Shown here: positions 1-7,130 of the stretch, piece after piece | Layout: the number at the start of each line of letters is the position of its first letter | Position numbering within the stretch: position 1 is the stretch's first letter | Origin: Pollutimonas harenae | Lineage (GTDB): Bacteria > Pseudomonadota > Gammaproteobacteria > Burkholderiales > Burkholderiaceae_B | Direction of reading: 5' to 3' | DNA: 64,000 bases | NCBI RefSeq assembly: GCF_004153685.1 | Contig: NZ_SDQD01000003.1 | Coordinates: 372,001-436,000 of the forward strand | Position numbers and translations under genes: made by a program | Notes under the pieces: model-generated | What the model saw: only the letters and a program-made list of their open reading frames with translations | Databases searched by the model: none | Told to the model about the DNA's origin: nothing

Positions 1-75
1 GTCGGCGGCCGACGCCTGAGCGTGCCAGCTTGTAGCCGCACAAGCTGCCGCTGCAATCCATTTTTTGAATTTCAT
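1..75 (-). CDS. N-terminus of an exported protein (partial)
   Basis: Reading leftward from an ATG at 75, the frame encodes a basic start (MKFKKW) followed by an alanine-rich hydrophobic stretch ending in AQASAAD. This looks like a Sec signal peptide with a cleavage site near residue 22-24. An AAGGA ribosome site lies about 7 bases upstream. The gene runs off the window after about 25 codons, so the mature protein is unseen; periplasmic or outer-membrane location is an inference. It is divergent from xerD. Confidence 0.6.
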   Translation of the reverse strand, partial: MKFKKWIAAAACAATSWHAQASAAD

Positions 76-122
76 TGTCTATCCTTGCCCGGTAGCAATC
101 ACAGCCTACAAGCAACTCGTAA

Positions 123-150
123 TATATATACCTATATAACGACGTGTCAA
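123..150 (-). promoter_or_regulatory. Sigma-70-like promoter for the leftward exported protein
   Basis: On the minus strand a perfect TTGACA (150-145) is followed after 16 bases by TATATA (128-123). The AT-rich alternating TA run gives alternative -10 registers (TATATT at 18 bases). It lies in the 93-base gap between the leftward exported-protein gene and xerD and points at the former. Confidence 0.5.
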
Positions 151-168
151 ACAATGGCTTGAGCTAAG

Positions 169-1125
169 ATGAAGAGAAAAGCATTCAGATCCCCTTTTCG
201 CACTCACATCTGTTACTCCACAGTCTTGGCTTACCTACCTCCTCCTTCCATCGACACTTTCCTGGATGCCATCTGGCTGGAAGATGGCCTGGCGCAGAAT
301 ACCTTGTCGGCCTATAGGCGCGACCTTTCCGCCTTCGCCCAGTGGCTGCACGCCAAGCCGGGCAAAACACTGGAACAGGCCGATGCCGCCGACATCCAGG
401 ACTGGTTTGCGGCCAAGCACGCCAGCACCAAGGCTACAACGGCCAATCGGCGCCTGGCCGCCCTGAAGCGTTATTACCTATGGGCCATGCGGCAAGGTCT
501 GGTCGCCAAAGATCCCTGCCTGACCTTACGCGCCGCCAAACAAGCCGCGCGCTTTCCAAAAACATTGTCGGAAGATCAGGTGGATGCCCTGCTGCAAGCG
601 CCTGACGACCGCAGCCCTCTGGGCCTGCGTGACCGTGCCATGCTGGAAACCCTTTACGCCACAGGCTTGCGCGTAAGCGAACTGATCAGCCTGGGCATGC
701 TCGACGTCAGCCTGACAGAAGGCGTCGTGCGCGTGACCGAAGGCAAAGGGGGCAAAGACCGCCTGGTACCGCTGGGCGACGAAGCCCTGCACTGGATAGA
801 CTTGTATGTGAAGCAGTCGCGCCCCAGTTTGCTGGGCCAACGGCGCTGCGACGCTCTTTTCGTGACGGCTCGCGCAGCCGCCATGACACGACAGTCATTC
901 TGGCTGATCGTAAAAAAATACGCGGCCATAGCCGATATCCATACGCCTCTTTCGCCCCATGTGCTGCGCCATGCGTTCGCCACGCATTTGCTGAACCATG
1001 GCGCCGACCTGCGCGTGGTGCAGATGCTGCTGGGCCATGCCGATATTTCCACGACCCAGATCTATACTCATGTAGCGCGGGAACGGCTGAAAACCATGCA
1101 CGCCAAGCACCACCCGCGCGCCTGA
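169..1125 (+). CDS. xerD: Tyrosine recombinase XerD
   Basis: This is a chromosome-dimer-resolution recombinase, acting with XerC at dif near the terminus under FtsK control. An N-terminal SAM-like core-binding domain (about residues 28-115) is followed by a catalytic domain with the full tyrosine-recombinase set: R168 (ATGLR), K193 in EGKGGKDR, H264 and R267 (HVLRH), H290 (LLGH) and nucleophile Y299 (QIYTH). The match to XerD starts at IDTFLDAIWLE. The 27 residues before it are extra, so the true start may be the in-frame TTG at 226, which would give a protein close to the usual ~300 residues. The ATG at 169 has only a weak GAG upstream. It stands alone between a divergent gene and ybaK and looks like the housekeeping enzyme, not a phage integrase. 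Confidence 0.93.
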   Translation: MKRKAFRSPFRTHICYSTVLAYLPPPSIDTFLDAIWLEDGLAQNTLSAYRRDLSAFAQWLHAKPGKTLEQADAADIQDWFAAKHASTKATTANRRLAALKRYYLWAMRQGLVAKDPCLTLRAAKQAARFPKTLSEDQVDALLQAPDDRSPLGLRDRAMLETLYATGLRVSELISLGMLDVSLTEGVVRVTEGKGGKDRLVPLGDEALHWIDLYVKQSRPSLLGQRRCDALFVTARAAAMTRQSFWLIVKKYAAIADIHTPLSPHVLRHAFATHLLNHGADLRVVQMLLGHADISTTQIYTHVARERLKTMHAKHHPRA

Positions 1126-1157
1126 CCCTTCTTTTTTACTCTGGCACCCTCCTCAAT

Positions 1158-1649
1158 ATGGCCAAAGAAAAACACGTTTCGGAAACACCTGCCACACAAT
1201 TCCTGAAAAAACACAACATCAGCTTTACTGAGCATCCCTACGAATATCTGGATCACGGTGGAGCAAGCGAGGCCGCCCGACAGCTGAGTCTGGACTTGCA
1301 TCAGGTGGCCAAGACCCTGATCATGGAAGATGAGCAGGCCCGCCCCCTGATCGTTGTGATGCACGGCGACCGCGAAGTATCCACCAAGAACCTGGCACGC
1401 CAGACCGGCGCCAAAAAAATCGCCCCCTGCGCGCCGCAGACGGCCCAAAAACATTCGGGTTACCTGGTGGGCGGCACATCCCCCTTTGCTACACGCAAGA
1501 AGATGCCGGTATGGATTGAAGAAAAATTGCTGAGCTATTCTGTCATTTACGTCAATGGTGGCCGCCGCGGCTATTTGATCGGCGTGGCACCCTCCGCGCT
1601 GCAAAGTCTGCTTGATGCCCAACTGGTACAGGCCAGCCTGACGAAATAA
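1158..1649 (+). CDS. ybaK: Cys-tRNA(Pro)/Cys-tRNA(Cys) deacylase YbaK
   Basis: This trans-editing enzyme hydrolyses Cys-tRNA(Pro) made by mistake by prolyl-tRNA synthetase. The 163-residue length matches the YbaK/EbsC family. Visible family features are the TPA(T)xFL opening, the conserved lysine in QVAKTLIM (K52), the GAKKI stretch and the signature GYLVGGTSPF followed by a basic KKMP segment and IYVNGGRRG near the end. It starts 32 bases after xerD and may be co-transcribed with it. The ATG fits the family N-terminus. Confidence 0.9.
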   Translation: MAKEKHVSETPATQFLKKHNISFTEHPYEYLDHGGASEAARQLSLDLHQVAKTLIMEDEQARPLIVVMHGDREVSTKNLARQTGAKKIAPCAPQTAQKHSGYLVGGTSPFATRKKMPVWIEEKLLSYSVIYVNGGRRGYLIGVAPSALQSLLDAQLVQASLTK

Positions 1650-1715
1650 GATAAGACAGCACACTTGACTCATTCCTGAACGCCCTGAGCGCGAAGGCCG
1701 CCAGGAGGACCATCG

Positions 1716-2936
1716 ATGAACGGGCTGATCAGAACAGCCGCACAGGCGCTTGCTGCAGGCGATCCTCTCGCCGCACTGAATCAAATCGCCTTGTGCAACG
1801 ATGCACCGGCCATAGCGCTGCGCGGTATCGCCATGGCTCAACTGGGCGATCTTGTACGGGCAAAGTCCCTGGTACGCCAGGCCGCCCGCAGCTTTGGCAG
1901 AAAAAATCCGGTAGCTCATGCCAGATGTATCGTGGCCGAAGCGGAAATCGCCTTCGCCTCCCGCGATCTGGGCTGGCCGACAAAAGAGCTGGACGAGGCG
2001 CGGGCGACCCTGGAGGCGCATGGAGACCATGTAAACGCTGCACATGCCCTGTATCTGGACTCTCGACGGCACCTTCTGATGGGGCGCACAGACGATGCCG
2101 GGCGTCTCATCGCCGGATTGGATCCCGAACAACTGCCGCCCGCGCTGAGTGTTGGGCATGAGCTTATTGTTGCCGGCATTGCCATGCGCCGCCTGCAAGC
2201 CAAACCAGCGCGGGAAGCCCTGCTCCGGTGCAGGCATTATGCACAGCTTGCAAACATCCCAGCCCTGAGCGCAGAAGTCGAACAGGCAACACAAACACTG
2301 AGCAAACCCGTCGCTCGTTCACTAGCGCACGGTCAGTCGCGTTTGCTCTTGCTTGAAGACACCGAAGCCTTGCTGGCGTCAGAAGCACTTATCATTGACG
2401 CATGCCGCCGCGCCGTGCGGCATCGCGAGGTCATCATCCCTCTTGCAAGACGTCCACTGCTCTTTGTCCTGACCCAGCTGCTGAGTCAGGCCTGGCCTGA
2501 GGATGTACCACGCAACAAGCTTATTGCGCAGGCATTCCGTACTCGATACGCCGATGAATCACATCGGGCCCGGCTACGGGTTGAAATCGGCCGGCTCCGT
2601 ATGACGCTCAAGCCACTGGTGAATATCGTCGCTACCCAACGAGGGTATAAGCTGGCACCCACCCACGCAAGCGAAGTCGTCACATTGGCCAGGCTTACGG
2701 AAGAGCCGTATGCCGCCTTGCTTGCCTTGCTTGCCGACGGAGAACCATGGTCAAGCTCGGCCCTGGCATTGGCACTGGATGCCAGTCAACGCACGATACA
2801 ACGCGCACTCGAATCATTGGCCGCAAACGGAAAGGTCCAGTCCTTTGGCGGCGGGCGTGCACGGCGCTGGACGATCCCACCCGTGCCCGGGTTCACGACA
2901 ATCTTGTTACTCCCCGTTCCGCTGTCACGCAATTAG
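1716..2936 (+). CDS. TPR-like transcriptional regulator with two winged helices
   Basis: This 406-residue cytoplasmic protein belongs to no family I can name. Residues about 1-195 are alanine/leucine-rich helical repeats resembling TPRs. About residues 215-315 look like an OmpR/SARP-type winged helix: a run ending in REVIIPLARRPLLFVL, a helix with QAWPEDVPRNKLIAQAF, a recognition-like helix with RARLRVEIGRLRMTL, and a wing ending VATQRGYKLAP. A second helix-turn-helix follows (about 325-390: SSALALALDASQRTIQRALESL then NGKVQSFGGGRARRW). The order repeat sensor, winged helix, winged helix is unusual. There is a strong AGGAGG ribosome site before ATG 1716. The beta-propeller gene begins 49 bases downstream, suggesting a functional pair. 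Confidence 0.6.
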   Translation: MNGLIRTAAQALAAGDPLAALNQIALCNDAPAIALRGIAMAQLGDLVRAKSLVRQAARSFGRKNPVAHARCIVAEAEIAFASRDLGWPTKELDEARATLEAHGDHVNAAHALYLDSRRHLLMGRTDDAGRLIAGLDPEQLPPALSVGHELIVAGIAMRRLQAKPAREALLRCRHYAQLANIPALSAEVEQATQTLSKPVARSLAHGQSRLLLLEDTEALLASEALIIDACRRAVRHREVIIPLARRPLLFVLTQLLSQAWPEDVPRNKLIAQAFRTRYADESHRARLRVEIGRLRMTLKPLVNIVATQRGYKLAPTHASEVVTLARLTEEPYAALLALLADGEPWSSSALALALDASQRTIQRALESLAANGKVQSFGGGRARRWTIPPVPGFTTILLLPVPLSRN

Positions 2937-2985
2937 GATGGAAGCGTTACACCTTTCACTCCACGACTCTGATGAGGATAGACGC

Positions 2986-3627
2986 ATGAATACCGTTATA
3001 GCCAGCATCGTCCGTGAATACGGCCCTCTTTCCGACAGCGTGCACGGGGTCACTTATGACGGCCAGAGCATATGGTTTGCCACTGGCAAGCAGCTTCACG
3101 CACTCGACCCCGCCAGCGGCAAAACACTGCGCTCACTGGACGTTTCGGCGAATGCAGGAACAGCCTTTGATGGCACGCATATTTTTCAAATCGCCGACGG
3201 CCGCATTCAAAAGATCAACCCACAAACAGGCGAAGTCCTGAGCACAATACCGACCCCTCGAGGAGACGACAGTTCGGGATTGGCTTGGGCGGAAGGCACG
3301 CTTTGGGTCGGCCGCCACAAAGACCGCTGCATCGATCAGGTTGATCCCGAAACCGGTGCCGTCCTGCGCAGCATCGAGTCCAACCGCTATGTCACAGGAG
3401 TCACCTGGGTCGACGGCGAGCTATGGCATGGCACATGGGAGCATGATGTCAGCGAACTGAGACGCATAGACCCCAGCACAGGCAAAGTGCTGGAAACACT
3501 CAATATGCCATCCGGGGTACACGTGTCAGGGTTGGAATCGGATGGCGGAGATCAATTTTTTTGTGGGGGCGGCAACAGCAAGACCATCAGAACTATTTCC
3601 CGATCCAAGCAGCGTCCTGCCCCCTGA
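2986..3627 (+). CDS. YVTN/Vgb-like beta-propeller protein
   Basis: This 213-residue protein is built from about five repeats of roughly 40 residues of the type 'DGQSIWFAT..LHALDPASGKTLRSL', with repeated phrases INPQTGEVL, VDPETGAVL and IDPSTGKVL. That is the pattern of Vgb, SMP-30-like or glutamine-cyclotransferase-like propellers. The start is the ATG at 2986 with GAGGA 8 bases upstream; the frame stays open further upstream but overlaps the regulator. I see no signal peptide, so it is probably cytoplasmic. Five blades are few for a closed propeller. The ligand is unknown; placement directly after the regulator suggests they act together. Confidence 0.6.
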   Translation: MNTVIASIVREYGPLSDSVHGVTYDGQSIWFATGKQLHALDPASGKTLRSLDVSANAGTAFDGTHIFQIADGRIQKINPQTGEVLSTIPTPRGDDSSGLAWAEGTLWVGRHKDRCIDQVDPETGAVLRSIESNRYVTGVTWVDGELWHGTWEHDVSELRRIDPSTGKVLETLNMPSGVHVSGLESDGGDQFFCGGGNSKTIRTISRSKQRPAP

Positions 3628-3651
3628 GCCAACGACAACCCCCGCTTTAGC

Positions 3652-3697
3652 AACAGGCTTTGGCGCATCGGCAGTATTGATGCACCAAAACCCTGTT
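3652..3697. terminator. Long imperfect hairpin between propeller gene and iclR
   Basis: AACAGGCTTTGGCGCATC (3652-3669) pairs with GATGCACCAAAACCCTGTT (3679-3697) across a 9-base loop, with one mismatch and a one-base bulge. There is no T-run, so it is either a weak or Rho-assisted terminator for the upstream pair or a protein-binding site. Confidence 0.4.
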
Positions 3698-3726
3698 ACC
3701 CACAAACTTTCATCTGATGAAATAAT

Positions 3727-3739
3727 GTTGCAGTGCAAC
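3727..3739. promoter_or_regulatory. 13-base palindrome, candidate IclR operator
   Basis: GTTGCAGTGCAAC is a perfect palindrome around a central G, ending 28 bases before the GTG start of the IclR-type regulator gene. IclR-family proteins commonly bind short odd-length palindromes of this kind next to their own promoter. Binding is inferred, not shown. Confidence 0.45.
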
Positions 3740-3767
3740 TTTACGCTCTAAAACTCACCTGGGTATT

Positions 3768-4574
3768 GTGTCTGACATCGGTAACAACAGCTCAGACCTC
3801 ATGGCGACCAGTACAAAAACATCCGGCAAACCCTTGTCTTCTATAGAGAAGACATGCCGAATCCTGGCTTGCATGACCGATCCGCGCCATGTCCGCCTGA
3901 CTGATATCGCCGAATACTCCGGTCTCGATCTGTCGACTACCCTACGCATTCTGAAAGAGCTTGAGGGACAAAATTTCATAGAGCGAGACCCACTTACCAA
4001 GCAATATGTCCTGGGGCCACAGGTATACGCCATGCATCATGCAATGGTGGCTGGCATGGATTTAAAAGCCGAGGCCCGCCCCGCCCTGATTCGTCTGTCC
4101 AGACTGTTTGGCGATACCGTCATTCTCTCAGCACCTATGGGCTGGGAATCCGTCTGCATCGATTTATGCTTTGGCGATTACCCCATACGTGCCAATTACC
4201 TGCATGTGGGCAGCAGGCGCCCACTGGGCGTCGGCGCGGGTAGCCTGGCCCTGCTGATGGCCATGAGCAACGCCGAACGACAAGCCGTCATGCCTGCGGT
4301 GCAGGCTTGCATGAGCAAGCGCTACCCCCTGTACAGCACCAACTACCTCAATGAACAGCTACAGCACGCCAGCAATCGCGGCTATGCCATGTTGCTCGAG
4401 GTTGTCATTCAAAAGATGGGCGGCCTGGGTCTGGCCATCAAGGGCCCGAACGGCCAGCCCATTGCGGCACTCAGCATCGCCGCACTGACCGAACGCATTG
4501 TTAGCCGTGAGCACGAGTTGGCGGCTGCACTACAAGAAGAAGTTCATGCAATAGAGCAGGCCTGGTTGCCATGA
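3768..4574 (+). CDS. IclR-family transcriptional regulator
   Basis: A 268-residue regulator with an N-terminal winged helix (about residues 24-85; LTDIAEYSGLDLSTTLRIL recognition region, then the wing FIERDPLTKQYVLGP) and a C-terminal ligand-binding domain (about 100-265). The domain keeps the family pattern GSRRPLGVGAGSLALL and a C-terminal GLGLAIKGPNGQPIAALSIA. Members usually sense small carboxylic or aromatic acids. The listed start is GTG; an ATG at 3801 is also possible and both have poor ribosome sites. Its stop overlaps the next gene by ATGA, so it heads the catabolic operon and probably regulates it through the palindrome at 3727-3739. Confidence 0.88.
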   Translation: MSDIGNNSSDLMATSTKTSGKPLSSIEKTCRILACMTDPRHVRLTDIAEYSGLDLSTTLRILKELEGQNFIERDPLTKQYVLGPQVYAMHHAMVAGMDLKAEARPALIRLSRLFGDTVILSAPMGWESVCIDLCFGDYPIRANYLHVGSRRPLGVGAGSLALLMAMSNAERQAVMPAVQACMSKRYPLYSTNYLNEQLQHASNRGYAMLLEVVIQKMGGLGLAIKGPNGQPIAALSIAALTERIVSREHELAAALQEEVHAIEQAWLP

Positions 4575-5746
4575 CGCCTCAACATTCTGGAAAAAACCTC
4601 ATGCACAATACTGCTTACATCCGCGCGGCCGCCCATACTCCATTCGGCAGACTGGAAGGCAAGTCGGCACCCGACCTGATGGCCGACGCCGCCAACGCAT
4701 TGCTGGACGAAAGCGGTGTGGCCCGCCAGCACATCGATGGCGTCCTTTGCGGCTATGCCACAACCTACCCCCACCTCATGCTGGCCAGCCTCATGGCTGA
4801 AAAGCTAGGCATACAGCCAGACTATGCCCACGGCATGCAGGCGGGCGGCGCCACTGGAGCAGCCATGGTCATGCTGGCGCGCGATCTGGTACGGGTCGGG
4901 CGATGCCGGAATATATTGGTACTGGCTGGCGAAAACCGCCTGACCGGGCATGCCGCCGACACAGCCATACAGACTTTGGCGCAAGTAGGCGAACAGCAAG
5001 CCGAGGTGCCCAACGGCGTATCGGTTCCCGCCTACTACGCTCTGCTGGCATCCGAATACATGGATCGCACCGGCACCCGTCGCGAAGACCTGGCCGATTT
5101 TGCCGTGCGTATGCGCCAGAACGCGGCAGCACATCCAGGCGCTCATCTGAAAGCGATCATTACCCAGCAGGAGGTTCTTGCCTCCAAGCCTATTGCCACA
5201 CCTTTGCATTTGCTCGATTGCTGCCCGATATCCGACGGTGCGGCGGCCCTGCTCATCAGCGCCGAGCCTGGTCCGGTAGCCATCAGCGGCGCTGGCCAGG
5301 CCCACCGTCACCAGCATCTGTCCGCCATGAACGATATCTTCGATACCGGGGCCGCCCGTGCCAGCCTGCGAGCCCTCGATGAGGCGGGGACCACGCTGGA
5401 CGACATCGACTACCTGGCCATTTATGACTCTTTCACCATCACATTGCTGATGCTGCTGGAAGAGCTCGGGTTTGCCGACAGGGGCAAGGCGGCCGAACGC
5501 CTGCGCCTGGGCCATTTTGACCCCGATGGCGTGCTACCCCTGAACACTCACGGCGGGCTACTTTCGTTTGGCCACTCGGGCGTAGCCGGTGGCATGGCTC
5601 ATATTGTCGAAGCCTGGCGCCAGCTCAGCGGCAATGCTGGTACCCGACAGCTTTCCAGGCAACGCAACAAGGCCTTCGTACATGCCGACGGGGGCGTATT
5701 GTCGGCGCACGTAAGCCTGATTCTTAATCGCACGGAGAATGCATGA
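4571..5746 (+). CDS. Thiolase-like (SCPx/Ltp type) protein without the usual nucleophile
   Basis: A 391-residue thiolase-fold protein of the SCPx / lipid-transfer branch. Family features include AHTPFGRLEGKS near the start, the central YDSFTITLLMLLEELGF, and NTHGGLLSFGHSGVAGG with its conserved histidine. Where thiolases carry the acyl-accepting cysteine (NACASG) this protein has AGGATG, with Gly at about residue 93. The C-terminal cysteine position also lacks Cys (GGVLSAH). Such proteins work together with a DUF35 protein, and one follows here overlapping by ATGA. In actinobacterial steroid breakdown the comparable Ltp2 plus DUF35 pair is a retro-aldolase; whether this one cleaves an aldol or a 3-oxoacyl-CoA is open. 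ATG 4601 is an alternative start. Confidence 0.82.
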   Translation: MTPQHSGKNLMHNTAYIRAAAHTPFGRLEGKSAPDLMADAANALLDESGVARQHIDGVLCGYATTYPHLMLASLMAEKLGIQPDYAHGMQAGGATGAAMVMLARDLVRVGRCRNILVLAGENRLTGHAADTAIQTLAQVGEQQAEVPNGVSVPAYYALLASEYMDRTGTRREDLADFAVRMRQNAAAHPGAHLKAIITQQEVLASKPIATPLHLLDCCPISDGAAALLISAEPGPVAISGAGQAHRHQHLSAMNDIFDTGAARASLRALDEAGTTLDDIDYLAIYDSFTITLLMLLEELGFADRGKAAERLRLGHFDPDGVLPLNTHGGLLSFGHSGVAGGMAHIVEAWRQLSGNAGTRQLSRQRNKAFVHADGGVLSAHVSLILNRTENA

Positions 5747-6096
5747 CAAACACGCTAAAGCTTGAACTGACGCAATGCCGCTCATGCAAGGCATGGTGGT
5801 CACTGCATCCCTATGCCTGCAAGCAATGCGGCAGCCACGACCTGGAGCTTCGGCCAGTCAGCGGTATTGGCAAGATCAAGGCAAAAACCACTATCTCTCG
5901 CGCACCTGACTCCTTTTGGCGTCAATACGTTCCCTACACCGTGGTGCTGGTTGCCTTGCAGGAAGGCGTCACTGTCATGGGGCAAGCCGACAACGACGCG
6001 TTCGTTGGACAGCATGTGCAGGCAAGCATCCAGGTACTGGAGCAGCGACAACTCGTCAGATTCAATCCACAACACACTAAGGAAGAGACACTATGA
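5743..6096 (+). CDS. DUF35 OB-fold / zinc-ribbon protein
   Basis: A 117-residue partner protein. An N-terminal rubredoxin-like zinc ribbon with CRSC and CKQC pairs (Cys at about 12, 15, 26 and 29) is followed by an OB-fold (about 40-110) with the typical VSGIGKI and YTVVLVALQEGV strands. DUF35 proteins bind acyl-CoA and form complexes with thiolase-like proteins. It overlaps the thiolase-like gene upstream and the Bug receptor gene downstream by ATGA, so all three are translationally coupled. Confidence 0.85.
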   Translation: MTNTLKLELTQCRSCKAWWSLHPYACKQCGSHDLELRPVSGIGKIKAKTTISRAPDSFWRQYVPYTVVLVALQEGVTVMGQADNDAFVGQHVQASIQVLEQRQLVRFNPQHTKEETL

Positions 6097-7067
6097 AAGC
6101 ATTCAACAAACTTCTGAAGCCTCTGGCTGTAATCAGCCTGGCCCTGGGAGCCTCTACCGCAGGCGCGGCCGGCTGGCCTGACCAGACTATTACCATGGTT
6201 GTGCCCTATCCTCCTGGCGGACCAACCGATATTGTCGCCCGTGTTGCCGCCCAGGGCCTGAGCGAGAAGCTCGGCCAAACCGTCGTCGTCGACAACAAGG
6301 CCGGTGCTGGCGGCAATATTGGTGCCGACCACGTCGCCCGCGCCAAACCCGATGGCTACACCCTGCTGGTGGCGACCACGGCGCACGCCATCAATATGTC
6401 TTTATTCAAAGACTTGAGCTATGACACTCGCACCAGCTTTGAACCGGTTTCTGGGCTTACTGAAGGACCGCTGGTGGTAGTCACCCGCCCCGACCTGGGC
6501 GTCAAAAACATACAAGAGCTGATCAAACTGGCAAAAGACGCCAAGCAGCCGCTAACCTTTGCCTCGTCGGGTAATGGTCAGTCCACACATCTGGCGGCTG
6601 AGCTCTTCAACAGCATGGCGGGTATAAAAATGACCCATGTACCTTATCGCGGCAGCGCACCGGCCATGACCGATGTTATGGGCGGACAAGTCGACGTCAT
6701 GTTCAACACCATGCTCTCGTCCATGCCTTATGTCAAAGATGGAAAAATGATCGCTCTGGCGGTAACCAGCGCCAAGCGCTCTCCGGCCGCGCCCGATCTG
6801 CCCACCGTCGCCGAGGCCGGCCTCGATGGTTACCAGGCAACCGCATGGAATGGCCTGCTAGTACCCAAGGGCACGCCAGCCGAGGTCGTGAGCAAGCTGA
6901 ATGCCGCACTTAAAGACGTCATGAGCCAGCCTGAAGTGAAAGAGAAATTCTCGGCACAGGGCTTTGACGCCAACTGGATGTCACCACAAGACTTCAAAAT
7001 CTATCTCGATAACGAAGTCGAAAAATGGGCGGAAGTAGTCAAAGTATCGGGCGCCACCGTCAACTAA
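6093..7067 (+). CDS. Bug-family tripartite tricarboxylate transporter receptor
   Basis: A 324-residue periplasmic solute receptor. Signal peptide about residues 1-26 (MKAFNKLLKPLAVISLALG...AGA). The mature part opens with the Bug hallmark WPDQTITMVVPYPPGGPTD, and later has NKAGAGGNIGA, ARAKPDGYTLL and HVPYRGSAPAMTDVMGGQVD. Bug receptors bind carboxylates for TctAB-type transporters, but no TctA/TctB genes lie nearby. It is coupled by ATGA to the DUF35 gene, suggesting that the ligand is the substrate, or a precursor, of the neighbouring CoA enzymes. Confidence 0.92.
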   Translation: MKAFNKLLKPLAVISLALGASTAGAAGWPDQTITMVVPYPPGGPTDIVARVAAQGLSEKLGQTVVVDNKAGAGGNIGADHVARAKPDGYTLLVATTAHAINMSLFKDLSYDTRTSFEPVSGLTEGPLVVVTRPDLGVKNIQELIKLAKDAKQPLTFASSGNGQSTHLAAELFNSMAGIKMTHVPYRGSAPAMTDVMGGQVDVMFNTMLSSMPYVKDGKMIALAVTSAKRSPAAPDLPTVAEAGLDGYQATAWNGLLVPKGTPAEVVSKLNAALKDVMSQPEVKEKFSAQGFDANWMSPQDFKIYLDNEVEKWAEVVKVSGATVN

Positions 7068-7094
7068 CCGAACACCCACTGATCCGCCTGTATT

Positions 7095-7121
7095 AGCCTG
7101 GACGCAAGCCCAGGCTTTTTT
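7095..7121 (+). terminator. Rho-independent terminator immediately before the acyl-CoA synthetase start
   Basis: AGCCTGG (7095-7101) and CCAGGCT (7110-7116) form a 7-base stem with an 8-base loop, followed by a T-run. The T-run ends next to the GGAG ribosome site and the ATG at 7131, so the hairpin could act as a partial terminator or attenuator within the operon. Confidence 0.65.
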
Positions 7122-7130
7122 GGAGTTTGC

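Noticed and set aside
169-1125. Tyrosine recombinase as sign of an integrated element
   Set aside because: The sequence follows XerD throughout, and no flanking repeats, excisionase or phage genes are present.
1068-2294. 408-residue open frame on the minus strand
   Set aside because: It spans ybaK and half of the regulator gene in antisense. Its cysteine-rich, low-complexity composition matches no family, and both sense genes are well supported.
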